From an uncultured Oscillospiraceae bacterium (GTDB lineage Bacteria; Bacillota; Clostridia; Oscillospirales; Acutalibacteraceae): a stretch of DNA of 64,000 nucleotides. How positions within the stretch are numbered: the stretch's first letter is position 1; each line of letters begins with the position of its first letter. The stretch lies in contig UQWL01000013.1 in assembly GCA_900544715.1 (NCBI GenBank), forward strand, positions 1 to 64,000, read 5' to 3'. Of the stretch, positions 1 to 8,092 are shown piece by piece. Made by a program: the position numbers and the translations under genes. The notes beneath the pieces were generated by a model, which saw only the letters and a list, made by a program, of their open reading frames with translations, did not search any database and had not been told where the DNA came from.

Positions 1-196
1 AGCGAAGCGAAGTAACAAAGCAAAGCTTTTCACAACCACAAGGATCAAAGAGATATGCCCCGCTTACGAGAGTGGCCAACTATCGGCTATTTTTTATTAC
101 GTAGCGAAGCGAAGTAACAAAGCAAAGCTTTTCACAACCACAAGGATCAAAGAGATACAGGCAGCTTACGAGAATGCAAGATCAGCGGCTATTTTT
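1..196. repeat. Tandem direct repeat, about 102-bp unit, two copies at window edge
   Basis: Bases 1-55 are repeated exactly at 103-157. The tails after each copy diverge but keep the elements gcttacgaga and cggctattttttat. The period is 102 bp and the window begins exactly at a unit start, so more copies may lie upstream. Each unit ends in a T-rich run, as a terminated small RNA on the plus strand would. The array lies just downstream of the mutS2 stop. No open frame and no known RNA family was recognised. Confidence 0.8.
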
Positions 197-2596
197 TTAT
201 TTCAACGTCACCATCGTCACGCCGTCTTCCCCTTCGCCATAAACGCCGAGCCGGTAGCTCTTCACCATCGGATGCGCGCGCAGGTGCTTCTGCACCGCTC
301 CGCGCAGCGCGCCGGTTCCCTTGCCGTGGATGATCGTACATTCATTGAGGCCCGTCATCACGCAGTCGTCGAGAAACTGATCGAGATCGAGCAGCGCTTC
401 CTCCACGGTTTTGCCGCGCAGGTCACAGCTCGTTTTCACGCTGGTTTGAGCGATGCTATCCGAGCGGCGGACCGTCCGGCCCTTAGATTGCTGTTTACGC
501 TCCTTTGCGTTGAGCAGGCGGAGGTTTTGCAGCCGGACGCGCGTTTTTAGCGGCCCCGCCTGCACCTCCACATTGCCGTTTTTATCCGGCAGGGCGAGCA
601 CGGTGGCCTGCTTGTCGAGATCGGCGATCAGCACCGCATCGCCAACCCGCAGAGGGCGGGGCAGCACATAGTCCGCATCGTCGGCCACCGGGGCGACGAC
701 GGGGTTCGTCACCTCCGCCATGGCGTTCGCATGCTGCTTCATTTGAGATTTGGCGCGCCGGGCGAGCTCAGCGAGGTTTTGATTTTTTTCCTTCTCCTTT
801 TTGAGCTTTTCAAGCTCCATGAGGAAGGCCTGCGATTCCCGCCGTGCCTGCTCTACAATGCGCATCGCCTGCGCGCGCGCCTGCTCGATTTCCCTGTTGC
901 GCAGTTGGTCAATGCTCTTGAGCTGCTCTTCCGCCCGTTGCCGGATTGCTTCCGCTTCGCTTCGCTGTGATCGTGCCTCCTCGCGCTCCTGCTCAAGCGC
1001 CTGATGGCTTTTTTCAAGGCTTTCCACCACATCTTCAAAGCGGGTGTTTTCCGCGGAGACAAGCTCCCGCGCCCGGTCGACGACCGCGGTTTCCATCCCC
1101 AGCCGCTCGGAGATCGCAAAGGCGTTCGACCGCCCGGGCACGCCAATGAGCAGGCGGTAGGTCGGCCTCAGCGTGGCAACGTCAAATTCACAGCAGCCGT
1201 TTTCTACGCGCGGCGTTTGCAGGGCGTAAGCCTTCAATTCTGCATAATGGGTGGTGGCTGCAACCTTTGCGCCCTGTAAATGGAGCTGCTCGAGAATCGC
1301 CATGGCGAGCGCCGCGCCCTCTATCGGGTCCGTGCCCGCGCCCAACTCGTCGATGAGCACGAGGCTGTGTCCGTCCGCCTGACGCAGGATGTCGATGATA
1401 TTGGTCATGTGTGCGGAGAAGGTGGAAAGGGATTGCTCGATGCTCTGCTCGTCCCCGATATCCGCGAGCACATGCGTGAAAATGGAGACTCGGCTCTGAT
1501 CGGCAACCGGAATCATCAGGCCGCACATCGCCATCAGCGTGAGCAAGCCGATTGTTTTGATGGATACGGTCTTGCCGCCCGTGTTGGGGCCGGTGATGAC
1601 CAGCGTGTCGAAGTCCCCGCCGAGGCGGATATCTGTGGGTACGACCTTGTCTTTTGCAATCAGAGGATGCCGCGCATGCCGCAGCTCGATAATCCCTTCG
1701 TCGTTGAGGAGCGGGGGCGCGGCCTTCATCTCGTAGGCGAGCTGCGCCTTGGCGAAAATTAGATTGAGCTCCACCGCGCATTCATAGCTTGCTTTGACCG
1801 ATTCCGCAAAGGACCCCGCCTCGGTAGACAGCTCCATGAGGATCCGGTCGATCTCATCGCGCTCCTTGCTTTGGAGCACCTTAATTTCGTTATTGGCCTC
1901 CACCACGCCCATCGGCTCAATAAAAACGGTAGCTCCGCTGGAGGAGGTGTCGTGCACCAGACCCGGCACCTCGCCGCGGCTTTCGTTTTTGACCGGCACG
2001 ACAAAGCGCCCGTTGCGCTGGGTGACAATGGGTTCCTGCAAAAATTTTTGATAGTGCGGGGAGCGGATCATCTGATCGAGCCGGTCGCGCACGCGCGAGC
2101 TTGCGGCGCGGATTTTGCGCCGGATATCCTGCAGAGTGGGGGAGGCGCTATCGGCCATCTCATCCTCTGAGAGGATCGCGTTTAAAATGCGTTCTTCCAG
2201 GAATTTATTGGGCATGAGCGCCTGAAAGAAATTATCAAGGCAAGTTTCCACCCCCGCGCTGCGGGAGCGCCACTCGGAGAGGGAGCGGATCACGCGCAGC
2301 ACCTCGGCGATATCGAGCAGCTCGCGCATGGTGAGCATCCCACCCGCCGCCGCGCGCTGCAATGCGTTGTTCACATTGTGCAGCCCGCCGAAGGAGGGGC
2401 CTCCGAACCGGGCGAGGAGCATGTGCGCATCCTCGGTTTGTTTCAGCAGGGCCTGAGCCAAGTATAAATCTGTTTGGGGTGTAAGCGAAAGCGCGAGCTC
2501 CTTCGCATCCGCGCAGGTGGCATGCGAGGCGAGCATTTCTAATATTTTATCCAGCTCCAGGGAGCGGAAATGACGGTTTTCTGTTGCTTTCATCAT
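197..2596 (-). CDS. mutS2: MutS2 family endonuclease/ribosome rescue ATPase
   Basis: A MutS2 homologue of 799 aa, close to the usual length of about 785. It has a MutS-type lever/clamp region, an ABC-type ATPase with Walker A GPNTGGKT at residues 336-343 and Walker B LIDELGAGTDP near 416-426. A long charged coiled coil (about 520-630) follows, then a C-terminal Smr domain (about 725-799) with the LRGKTVEEAL and HGKGTGALR motifs. It lacks the MutS mismatch-recognition domain, as MutS2 proteins do. In the family it acts against recombination, and in Bacillus it splits collided ribosomes. The start is preceded by AGGAGAG; a second ATG follows at once. It lies 75 bp downstream of recO on the same strand, so co-transcription is plausible. 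Confidence 0.96.
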   Translation of the reverse strand: MMKATENRHFRSLELDKILEMLASHATCADAKELALSLTPQTDLYLAQALLKQTEDAHMLLARFGGPSFGGLHNVNNALQRAAAGGMLTMRELLDIAEVLRVIRSLSEWRSRSAGVETCLDNFFQALMPNKFLEERILNAILSEDEMADSASPTLQDIRRKIRAASSRVRDRLDQMIRSPHYQKFLQEPIVTQRNGRFVVPVKNESRGEVPGLVHDTSSSGATVFIEPMGVVEANNEIKVLQSKERDEIDRILMELSTEAGSFAESVKASYECAVELNLIFAKAQLAYEMKAAPPLLNDEGIIELRHARHPLIAKDKVVPTDIRLGGDFDTLVITGPNTGGKTVSIKTIGLLTLMAMCGLMIPVADQSRVSIFTHVLADIGDEQSIEQSLSTFSAHMTNIIDILRQADGHSLVLIDELGAGTDPIEGAALAMAILEQLHLQGAKVAATTHYAELKAYALQTPRVENGCCEFDVATLRPTYRLLIGVPGRSNAFAISERLGMETAVVDRARELVSAENTRFEDVVESLEKSHQALEQEREEARSQRSEAEAIRQRAEEQLKSIDQLRNREIEQARAQAMRIVEQARRESQAFLMELEKLKKEKEKNQNLAELARRAKSQMKQHANAMAEVTNPVVAPVADDADYVLPRPLRVGDAVLIADLDKQATVLALPDKNGNVEVQAGPLKTRVRLQNLRLLNAKERKQQSKGRTVRRSDSIAQTSVKTSCDLRGKTVEEALLDLDQFLDDCVMTGLNECTIIHGKGTGALRGAVQKHLRAHPMVKSYRLGVYGEGEDGVTMVTLK

Positions 2597-2670
2597 GAAC
2601 TCTCCTGTTTAATATGTAAAGTAGAACTCCTTCACAGAATGAAGGGGGGAAGATCAATCCGTATGTTTTA

Positions 2671-3411
2671 TCAGGACGATACCTGATGGTAGAAATCCAA
2701 CGTTTGAAATCCGCGCTGCGTCTGCGCAAGGAGATAGCGCTCGGAAACATTGGCCAGCACTCGAATGCTGTCGCTCGGTAATGTAAAGCGAAACAACTTG
2801 TCGAAATCGGAAAACACAATGTGACGCATGGCGGTGACAATACCGATCGAGAGCGTGTCATGCATCCCTTTCGGGCGGCAGTTTGCACAATAGAGCCTGC
2901 CGTGCACGGCATCAAAAAACATCGGGTCGGATTCAAAAGCGCCGCAGGTTTCACAAGCCACCAGGTTCGGCATGTAACCCGCGATGGAAAGCAGGCGCAT
3001 TTCAAAAATTGCCTTGAGCTGCAATTGCGGGCGCTTGCCGGCGGCGAGCAAGTGCAGCGTGTTTAGAATCAGCCGCAGGTAGGGCGCCGCATCGTCCAGC
3101 TCCGGGGCAAGTTCCGCCATGAGCTGGGCAAAATAAAGGGCGAGGGAGAGTGCCTCCATATCCCCACGCAGGGAGAAAAAAACCTCGATTGGCTCGGCCT
3201 CATCAATTATGTAGCTATCCCTTCCTTGAAAAATGGAGAAACGGGAGTAGCTCAAAAGCTGAGTGGCCGTCAGGGCGTTGCTCTTAATCCGCCGCGCGCC
3301 GCGTGCAAACGCATGCACAATGCCGTAATCGCGCGTGAGCAGAGTAACCCTGCGGTCCGCCTCACCGATATTTTGTTCCCGGATGACCAGGCCGTCCGTA
3401 TTCAGGCGCAT
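2671..3411 (-). CDS. recO: DNA repair protein RecO
   Basis: RecO loads RecA onto SSB-coated single-stranded DNA in RecFOR recombination. The protein (246 aa) has an N-terminal OB-fold beginning MRLNTDGLVIREQ, a helical middle, and a zinc site made by C153/C156 (CETC) and C175/C178 (CANC). The ATG at 3411 was chosen because AGGAGG lies 9 bases upstream and the family's N-terminus starts there. A longer in-frame start at 3498 would add 29 residues unlike RecO. The start codon lies inside the upstream yqzL-like gene, so the two are probably translationally coupled. Confidence 0.95.
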   Translation of the reverse strand: MRLNTDGLVIREQNIGEADRRVTLLTRDYGIVHAFARGARRIKSNALTATQLLSYSRFSIFQGRDSYIIDEAEPIEVFFSLRGDMEALSLALYFAQLMAELAPELDDAAPYLRLILNTLHLLAAGKRPQLQLKAIFEMRLLSIAGYMPNLVACETCGAFESDPMFFDAVHGRLYCANCRPKGMHDTLSIGIVTAMRHIVFSDFDKLFRFTLPSDSIRVLANVSERYLLAQTQRGFQTLDFYHQVSS

Positions 3412-3529
3412 GGGGTGATGCCTCCTGCGCGGGCTTATTCTGGTTCTCCGTCTGCATCCGGAAGCGCAGGTAGTCCTCCACCCGGCCGGTTGCGGCAAAT
3501 TGTGCCCACGCTTGTTGATTCAAATCCAT
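3362..3529 (-). CDS. yqzL: YqzL-like small protein upstream of recO
   Basis: A 55-residue frame beginning MDLNQQAWAQFAATGRVEDY. The pattern W..F..TG.v..YL near the N-terminus matches the small YqzL proteins encoded just before recO in Firmicutes. In Bacillus the order is era-yqzL-recO, and the same order is kept here apart from an inserted resistance-type gene. The 3' end overlaps recO by 50 bases in another frame. Function is unknown. The call rests on position and a short motif; a search with the YqzL profile would settle it. Confidence 0.75.
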   Translation of the reverse strand: MDLNQQAWAQFAATGRVEDYLRFRMQTENQNKPAQEASPHAPEYGRPGHPGTKYR

Positions 3530-3665
3530 AACCATTCTCTCCCTATCTGTGCGTTTTGTAAGTAGTGCGCCCTATGGTCCGCGTGGCCAGTGTGGTCAAT
3601 TTGGTCAGGCGGCATTACTTACTGTCTCACACATGGAGGAGAATATCAGAGGGAATTTTTGATTT

Positions 3666-4556
3666 CTATTTTTTGAAAAAATCAATGGCAGACGCATCCT
3701 TTGGCAGCCTCCGCACATGAAGGAGATACTGAAAGCTATTTTCGGCCTCTCGATTGTCGCAGGAGTAATGCAGCTTTTGCGCCACCTCGCGCGCTGTGCG
3801 GTCAAATAAACGGCACATGGTAATTGTTGCAGACCACAGCCCGGCAAGCTCCCCGGAGGCGTAGGTGGATAAAAACGCATTCCAGTCCGCCTCTGTCAGA
3901 AAGCGGCTGAGATACTTCCCGGCCTTGCCGATACTGATGGAAAAATCATGCTCCAATCCGATCTTCCAGCCGAGCATCTGAATCAGGAACTGGCGTTCTC
4001 CGTTCAGCATTTCCTGTACAAAGGGAATTTCCTCCCGCCATAAGCCCTTGGCGACGTTGTTCAGACACCACCAGAATTCATTGCAGGTGATCGAAAAAAA
4101 GGCGGACGAGGGCTTTTGCATCCAGAAATCCGCGTCTGTCGGCTCAGGCATAGCGGGCAGGATACCATCCTTATCCAGCAGGATTTTACACAGCCGGTCG
4201 TTTTGAATGCTTTTTTGAGAAAACGGAATGGACTGCACATGCAGATCAATCCGGTTCCCATCGGTGAACTGCATCAGCCAGCCGTAGCAGTTTTCAAAGT
4301 CCATTTCATGGCCGAGATCCCGGTCATTTCGCTCCGGATACTGCATATAGAGCCTTTCACCAAAGCGGTCGATCCATGCTGGATCCTCGATAAACGGGCG
4401 GGTATCCTGCACGACATACACAATATCATAATCCTGAAAAAGATCCTTTGGCGCATTGGGGTTTGTCCGGGAACCATTCATATAGACGGCCCGGATCCGT
4501 TTATCCGCATGGGCTGTATCTAAAATCAGATCAAGCATTTCCTGCTCGCTGCGCAT
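3666..4556 (-). CDS. Aminoglycoside 6-nucleotidyltransferase, ANT(6)/AadK-AadE family
   Basis: Homologous to enzymes that transfer AMP from ATP to the 6-hydroxyl of streptomycin. The 296-aa length fits the family (about 284-302). The nucleotidyltransferase core shows MNGSRTNPN at residues 26-34, the metal-binding pair D42/D44 in QDYDI, and a later RIDLHV carboxylate strand. The ATG at 4556 has GGAGGAGGG just upstream; an alternative at 4580 would place that site inside the gene. It sits between era and yqzL-recO, normally neighbours, so it looks like an insertion into a housekeeping block. Whether it confers resistance cannot be seen from sequence; chromosomal AadK-like enzymes vary in activity. 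Confidence 0.93.
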   Translation of the reverse strand: MRSEQEMLDLILDTAHADKRIRAVYMNGSRTNPNAPKDLFQDYDIVYVVQDTRPFIEDPAWIDRFGERLYMQYPERNDRDLGHEMDFENCYGWLMQFTDGNRIDLHVQSIPFSQKSIQNDRLCKILLDKDGILPAMPEPTDADFWMQKPSSAFFSITCNEFWWCLNNVAKGLWREEIPFVQEMLNGERQFLIQMLGWKIGLEHDFSISIGKAGKYLSRFLTEADWNAFLSTYASGELAGLWSATITMCRLFDRTAREVAQKLHYSCDNREAENSFQYLLHVRRLPKDASAIDFFKK

Positions 4557-4581
4557 GAAATCCCTCCTCCCCAAAATCAAA

Positions 4582-5475
4582 TCAATCCAGGCCGAAGTTG
4601 TGGATCAGCCCTTCGCGGTTGCGCCAGTCTTCTTTTACTTTCACCCAGCACTGCAAATTGATGCGGATGTCGAAGAACCGCTCCATATCCTCGCGCGCAT
4701 AGGTGGAAACCTTTTTGAGCATTGTGCCCTTTTTGCCGATGATAATGCCCTTGTGGCTTTCCCGCTCGCAGTAAATGGTGGCTTCCACATCCATCAGGTC
4801 GCTGTTTTCCCGCTCGCGCATTTTTTCAACGCTTACCGCGATCCCGTGCGGAATTTCCTGATCGAGCAGGCGCAGCAGCTTTTCCCGGATGATCTCCGCG
4901 GCGATTACGCGCTCCGGTTGATCGGTCAACGTATCGTCCGGGAAGAAATGCATAGAAGGGGTAGCGAGCTTTTTTAGCTCCGCCAGCAGGTCGGCAACGC
5001 CATCCCCCTTGAGGGCGGAGGCGGGAACGACCGCCGTGAAATCATAGAGAGCGGAGAGCTTGAGGATGCGCTCCATCAGAAGCTCCTTGCACGGGAGCGT
5101 GTCAATTTTGTTGATGGCGAGGATCACGGGCAGCTTTTCCGCCTGAAAGCGCTGTATGAGCTCTTTTTCCGCCTGGCGCAGCTCGCCCTGTGGCTCCACT
5201 ACAAATAGGCAGGCGTCTACATCCGCGATGCTGTCGCCCACCGCCTTGACCATTTTTTCGCCCAGCTTATTGTGCGGGCGGTGGAAGCCCGGCGTATCGG
5301 TAAATACAAGCTGAGTCTCCTCTTCTGTCAGCACGCCCATGATCCGCGTGCGGGTGGTCTGCGGCTTGTCGGATACAATGGCGATCTTCTGGCCGAGCAT
5401 CCGGTTTAACAGCGAAGATTTGCCAACGTTCGGGCAGCCGACGATGGAAATAAAAGCAGTGCGCGTTTGTGTCAT
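4582..5475 (-). CDS. era: GTPase Era, 16S rRNA maturation
   Basis: Era binds the 3' end of 16S rRNA and acts as a checkpoint in 30S assembly. The 297-aa protein has the G1 motif GCPNVGKSS at residues 13-21, G3 DTPGFHRPHN, G4 NKID and a C-terminal KH domain with the loop GKKGTML. The ATG at 5475 was chosen because the family begins a few residues before the G1 strand, and GAGGAAGG lies upstream; the upstream extension to 5520 has no family character. A terminator and a promoter-like site lie between dgkA and era, so era is probably transcribed separately. Confidence 0.96.
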   Translation of the reverse strand: MTQTRTAFISIVGCPNVGKSSLLNRMLGQKIAIVSDKPQTTRTRIMGVLTEEETQLVFTDTPGFHRPHNKLGEKMVKAVGDSIADVDACLFVVEPQGELRQAEKELIQRFQAEKLPVILAINKIDTLPCKELLMERILKLSALYDFTAVVPASALKGDGVADLLAELKKLATPSMHFFPDDTLTDQPERVIAAEIIREKLLRLLDQEIPHGIAVSVEKMRERENSDLMDVEATIYCERESHKGIIIGKKGTMLKKVSTYAREDMERFFDIRINLQCWVKVKEDWRNREGLIHNFGLD

Positions 5476-5649
5476 TTGAAACAGCCCTTCCTCTGTATGC
5501 AAAGTGAAGTAAAACAGCAAAAATGGAGCATGGCGGTTAGCCTATCCTTGCGTGCGCATACGAAAAACACGCAGAATAGATTGTAAATATCATAGAGAAT
5601 AGAATGAACCAATAGAAATCGGGAGAACTTTTATCAATGATTATGCTTT

Positions 5650-5681
5650 AGTATAGCATATTTGAAGAGCGAACTCCATAC
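5650..5681 (-). promoter_or_regulatory. Promoter-like site upstream of era
   Basis: On the minus strand, TATACT (5650-5655) is preceded by TGC, an extended -10 element. The -35 position, 17 bp away, holds only a weak TGGAGT. It lies after the dgkA terminator and about 170 bp before the era start. Confidence 0.45.
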
Positions 5682-5711
5682 CAAAAAAGGGGCGGTTCAA
5701 AGAACCGCCCC
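5682..5711 (-). terminator. Intrinsic terminator after dgkA
   Basis: A 10-bp perfect stem (ggggcggttc/gaaccgcccc region, 5689-5711) is followed on the minus strand by six T residues. It lies 10 bp after the dgkA stop. Confidence 0.9.
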
Positions 5712-5720
5712 AAAAATCCG

Positions 5721-6212
5721 TTATGGTTTTTGATCCGTTTTATCCAGCCCCAGCAGCTTCAGCGGCCCCATGAATATGTAGGCGAAGCTGAACACAAGGC
5801 TTGCGGCGAACAGCGCGAGGGAGCCTGGGTGGGAGGCGTAGTATTGATACAGCGCGCGGAAAGCGGGCGGCTGCCACAACAGGGCGACACCAACTGCCAC
5901 AGCCCCAATTGCCGCTACCAATACAGCGCCAGCCGCCGTATCCTTTGCCGCTTTGGCCAACGGATGCTTTCCCTTGCTGTGCAGGTCAACGGCGCGCTCC
6001 ACTGCAGTGTTAATCAATTCGCCCATGATGACAATCGCATTTGCCAAGAAGATGATGGCGAACTGCGTGCGAGAGAGCTGAAAAAAATCAAACCCCAGCA
6101 GGAAAAAATACATATATGCCATGCAAACGCAGTGAATGCGCATATTGCGCTCGTGATGCAGGCAATAGAACATGCCGCGGATCGCATAGACAAAGCTCAT
6201 GCCTAAGGCTTT
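5721..6212 (-). CDS. dgkA: Diacylglycerol/undecaprenol kinase family membrane protein
   Basis: A small integral membrane kinase of the prokaryotic DAGK family. In Gram-positives these phosphorylate undecaprenol and so recycle the cell-wall lipid carrier. The protein (163 aa) has three or four membrane helices in the first 120 residues and the signature GELINTAVERAVDL (E66, N69, E73) followed by the KDTAAGAV motif with D92. A C-terminal extra hydrophobic segment (about 130-155) makes it longer than the usual 120-130 aa. The ATG at 6212 follows AAAGGA; an upstream start at 6263 lacks family similarity. Gene order phoH-ybeY-dgkA is typical of Firmicutes. Confidence 0.9.
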   Translation of the reverse strand, partial: KALGMSFVYAIRGMFYCLHHERNMRIHCVCMAYMYFFLLGFDFFQLSRTQFAIIFLANAIVIMGELINTAVERAVDLHSKGKHPLAKAAKDTAAGAVLVAAIGAVAVGVALLWQPPAFRALYQYYASHPGSLALFAASLVFSFAYIFMGPLKLLGLDKTDQKP

Positions 6213-6320
6213 CATACAAATCCTTTCTAAAGCTACAGCCTCACGTAGCACCTTCTGTTCCAACCCTCCGGCGCCTTTGGTGCGGTTGCAGCCACTGCCT
6301 TTATGTTTCCGGTTGCAGGG

Positions 6321-6827
6321 CTACTCTCCCATATAGTAGCTGCCGTTGCGCTGCAAGCCGAGCTGTGTGAGCACCGTCTCCTCTTTTTCGCGCATGCGCA
6401 CGCTCTCCAGCCCGCCGCCTTCGTGGTCATAGCCGAGCAGGTGGAGCATAGAATGCACGGTTAAAAAGCCAATCTCGCGTTGGAGCGAGTGCCCATAGCG
6501 CTCTGACTGCTCCACCGCGTGCGGCATGGAGATAACGATATCGCCGAGCATCTGCGCCCCCGTATCTTTATTGATATCATACACGCCGTTTTCCCCAAGT
6601 GGGAAGGAGAGCACATCCGTGCTGCTGTCTACATTGCGGTATTGCTTATTCAGTTTGTGGATTTCATCGTCGTCTACAAATTTGACGCTGATCTCCGCCG
6701 GGCCTTTAAATTCTTCCATGATTAATACAGCGGTGCAGCAGCGGCGCACCAGCATGCGCACGCCTGTGGGAATTTTTACTTCCTTTTGAGCGTTGGAGAT
6801 AATTACTTTTACTTTATTTTCTGTCAT
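6321..6827 (-). CDS. ybeY: Endoribonuclease YbeY, rRNA maturation
   Basis: A metal-dependent RNase used in 16S rRNA 3'-end processing and ribosome quality control. The 168-residue protein carries the zinc motif HSMLHLLGYDH with H125, H129 and H135, preceded by the conserved STDVLSFPL strand (69-77) and the GDIVIS segment. The ATG at 6827 overlaps the end of phoH by 14 bases, with GAGGG inside phoH as ribosome binding site, implying coupled translation. The long upstream frame to 6983 only overlaps phoH in another frame and was discarded. Confidence 0.95.
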   Translation of the reverse strand: MTENKVKVIISNAQKEVKIPTGVRMLVRRCCTAVLIMEEFKGPAEISVKFVDDDEIHKLNKQYRNVDSSTDVLSFPLGENGVYDINKDTGAQMLGDIVISMPHAVEQSERYGHSLQREIGFLTVHSMLHLLGYDHEGGGLESVRMREKEETVLTQLGLQRNGSYYMGE

Positions 6828-7788
6828 TTCTGCGTTTGCCCTCCTCGTGTCTTTCGTATGCTTTGATAATGTCCTGCACCAGCCTGTGGCGCACGACATC
6901 TTTTTCTGTGAAGGTGACAGAGGCGATATCGTCGATCCCCTTGAGGATCCGCATGACCTCCACCAGGCCGGAGCGTTTTCCATCCGGCAAGTCCACCTGC
7001 GTGATATCGCCGGTGACGACGATTTTAGAGTTAAAGCCCAGCCGCGTTAAAAACATCTTCATCTGCTCGTTGGTGGTGTTTTGCGCTTCGTCGAGGATAA
7101 TAAAGCTGTCGTCGAGCGTGCGGCCGCGCATATAGGCGAGCGGTGCAACTTCGATATTCCCGCGCTCCTGATATTTTTGAAAATTTTCCGCGCCGAGCAT
7201 GTCGAACAGGGCATCATACAGCGGGCGCAGGTATGGATCCACCTTGTGCTGGAGGTCGCCGGGGAGGAAGCCGAGCTTTTCCCCCGCCTCCACAGCCGGG
7301 CGGGTGAGGATGATGCGGTTGACCTCCTTGGCGCGGAATGCGGTAACGGCCATGGCCACGGCCAAATAGGTTTTACCCGTGCCGGCCGGGCCTACGCCCA
7401 ATACGATTGTATTCTGCTGGATCGCCTCAATATACCGCTTTTGCCCGAGGGTTTTCGGCTTCACGGGCTTGCCGCGCGAGGTGATGCAGATGCAGTCCGC
7501 CGTGAGGGCATGGATTTTATCCTCGCTGCCCTCCTCCACCAGGGAGAGAACATACCGCACGTTTTGCTCGCTGAGCGCTTCGCCGCGGTTGATAAGCGTT
7601 AACAGCCCGCCGATGGCGCGCACGGCCTTGGAGACGTTTTCCGCCTCGCCGGTTACCTTGAGATCGGAGCCGCGGCTGATCACGCTGACACCGTATTCCC
7701 GTTCGATCAGCCGGATGTTTTCATCAAAGCTGCCGAAAAGGCTGACTGCCTGCTCGAGCCGGTCTACGCTGATGGTTTGTTCAAACAT
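6814..7788 (-). CDS. phoH: PhoH-like ATPase (PhoH/YbeZ family)
   Basis: A cytoplasmic P-loop ATPase related to RNA helicases and usually paired with YbeY, as here. The protein (324 aa) has an N-terminal KH-like segment (about 1-70), Walker A GPAGTGKT at 133-140 and Walker B FIILDEAQN near 206-214. The ATG at 7788 was chosen because AGGTGA lies nine bases before it; a TTG at 7797 is possible in frame but lies too close to that site. It heads a phoH-ybeY-dgkA operon that ends at the 5689-5711 hairpin. Confidence 0.95.
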   Translation of the reverse strand: MFEQTISVDRLEQAVSLFGSFDENIRLIEREYGVSVISRGSDLKVTGEAENVSKAVRAIGGLLTLINRGEALSEQNVRYVLSLVEEGSEDKIHALTADCICITSRGKPVKPKTLGQKRYIEAIQQNTIVLGVGPAGTGKTYLAVAMAVTAFRAKEVNRIILTRPAVEAGEKLGFLPGDLQHKVDPYLRPLYDALFDMLGAENFQKYQERGNIEVAPLAYMRGRTLDDSFIILDEAQNTTNEQMKMFLTRLGFNSKIVVTGDITQVDLPDGKRSGLVEVMRILKGIDDIASVTFTEKDVVRHRLVQDIIKAYERHEEGKRRNDRK

Positions 7789-7861
7789 GAAAGTCAATCA
7801 CCTGCTTTTAAGAATACCTGGTTGGACGTGATAGAAAACGGTCGCTCAGATATTTTGTTAC

Positions 7862-7891
7862 ATTATAACATAAATTTCTGCAAAAGTCATC
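7862..7891 (-). promoter_or_regulatory. Promoter of the phoH operon
   Basis: On the minus strand, TATAAT (7862-7867) is preceded by TGT, giving an extended -10. An ATGACT hexamer sits 17 bp upstream. The site is about 75 bp before the phoH start, in the AT-rich divergent region with obg. Confidence 0.6.
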
Positions 7892-7990
7892 TATTATGAA
7901 TAAAAAACGGTACAAAGTATCTGAATTTTTGCGCTCGATTCTTGTGCACCTATCCAAGATGGGAAGTTGCAGAAAAGTATTGCAGAATGG

Positions 7991-8019
7991 TTTATTATTT
8001 GGTAGTTTTCAGGTATAAT
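7991..8019 (+). promoter_or_regulatory. Promoter-like site upstream of obg
   Basis: A consensus TATAAT at 8014-8019 lies 74 bp before the obg start. The -35 position holds only tttatt, so recognition may depend on other contacts. The rest of 7798-8083 holds no gene. Confidence 0.5.
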
Positions 8020-8092
8020 ATGCAGGGGAATCAGGGAAATTCTGTTTCCCTTGAAGAAATACTAAGGCTGACAGCCGGGATGGATGGGCAAA

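Noticed and set aside
1..196. CRISPR array
   Set aside because: Two 55-bp identical heads with a 102-bp period do not fit repeat-spacer sizes and no cas gene is present.
3558..3622. Imperfect inverted repeat after the ANT(6) gene considered as an integron attC site
   Set aside because: It lacks the paired core sites with GTT at the crossover, and there is no integrase; kept only as a possible insertion scar.
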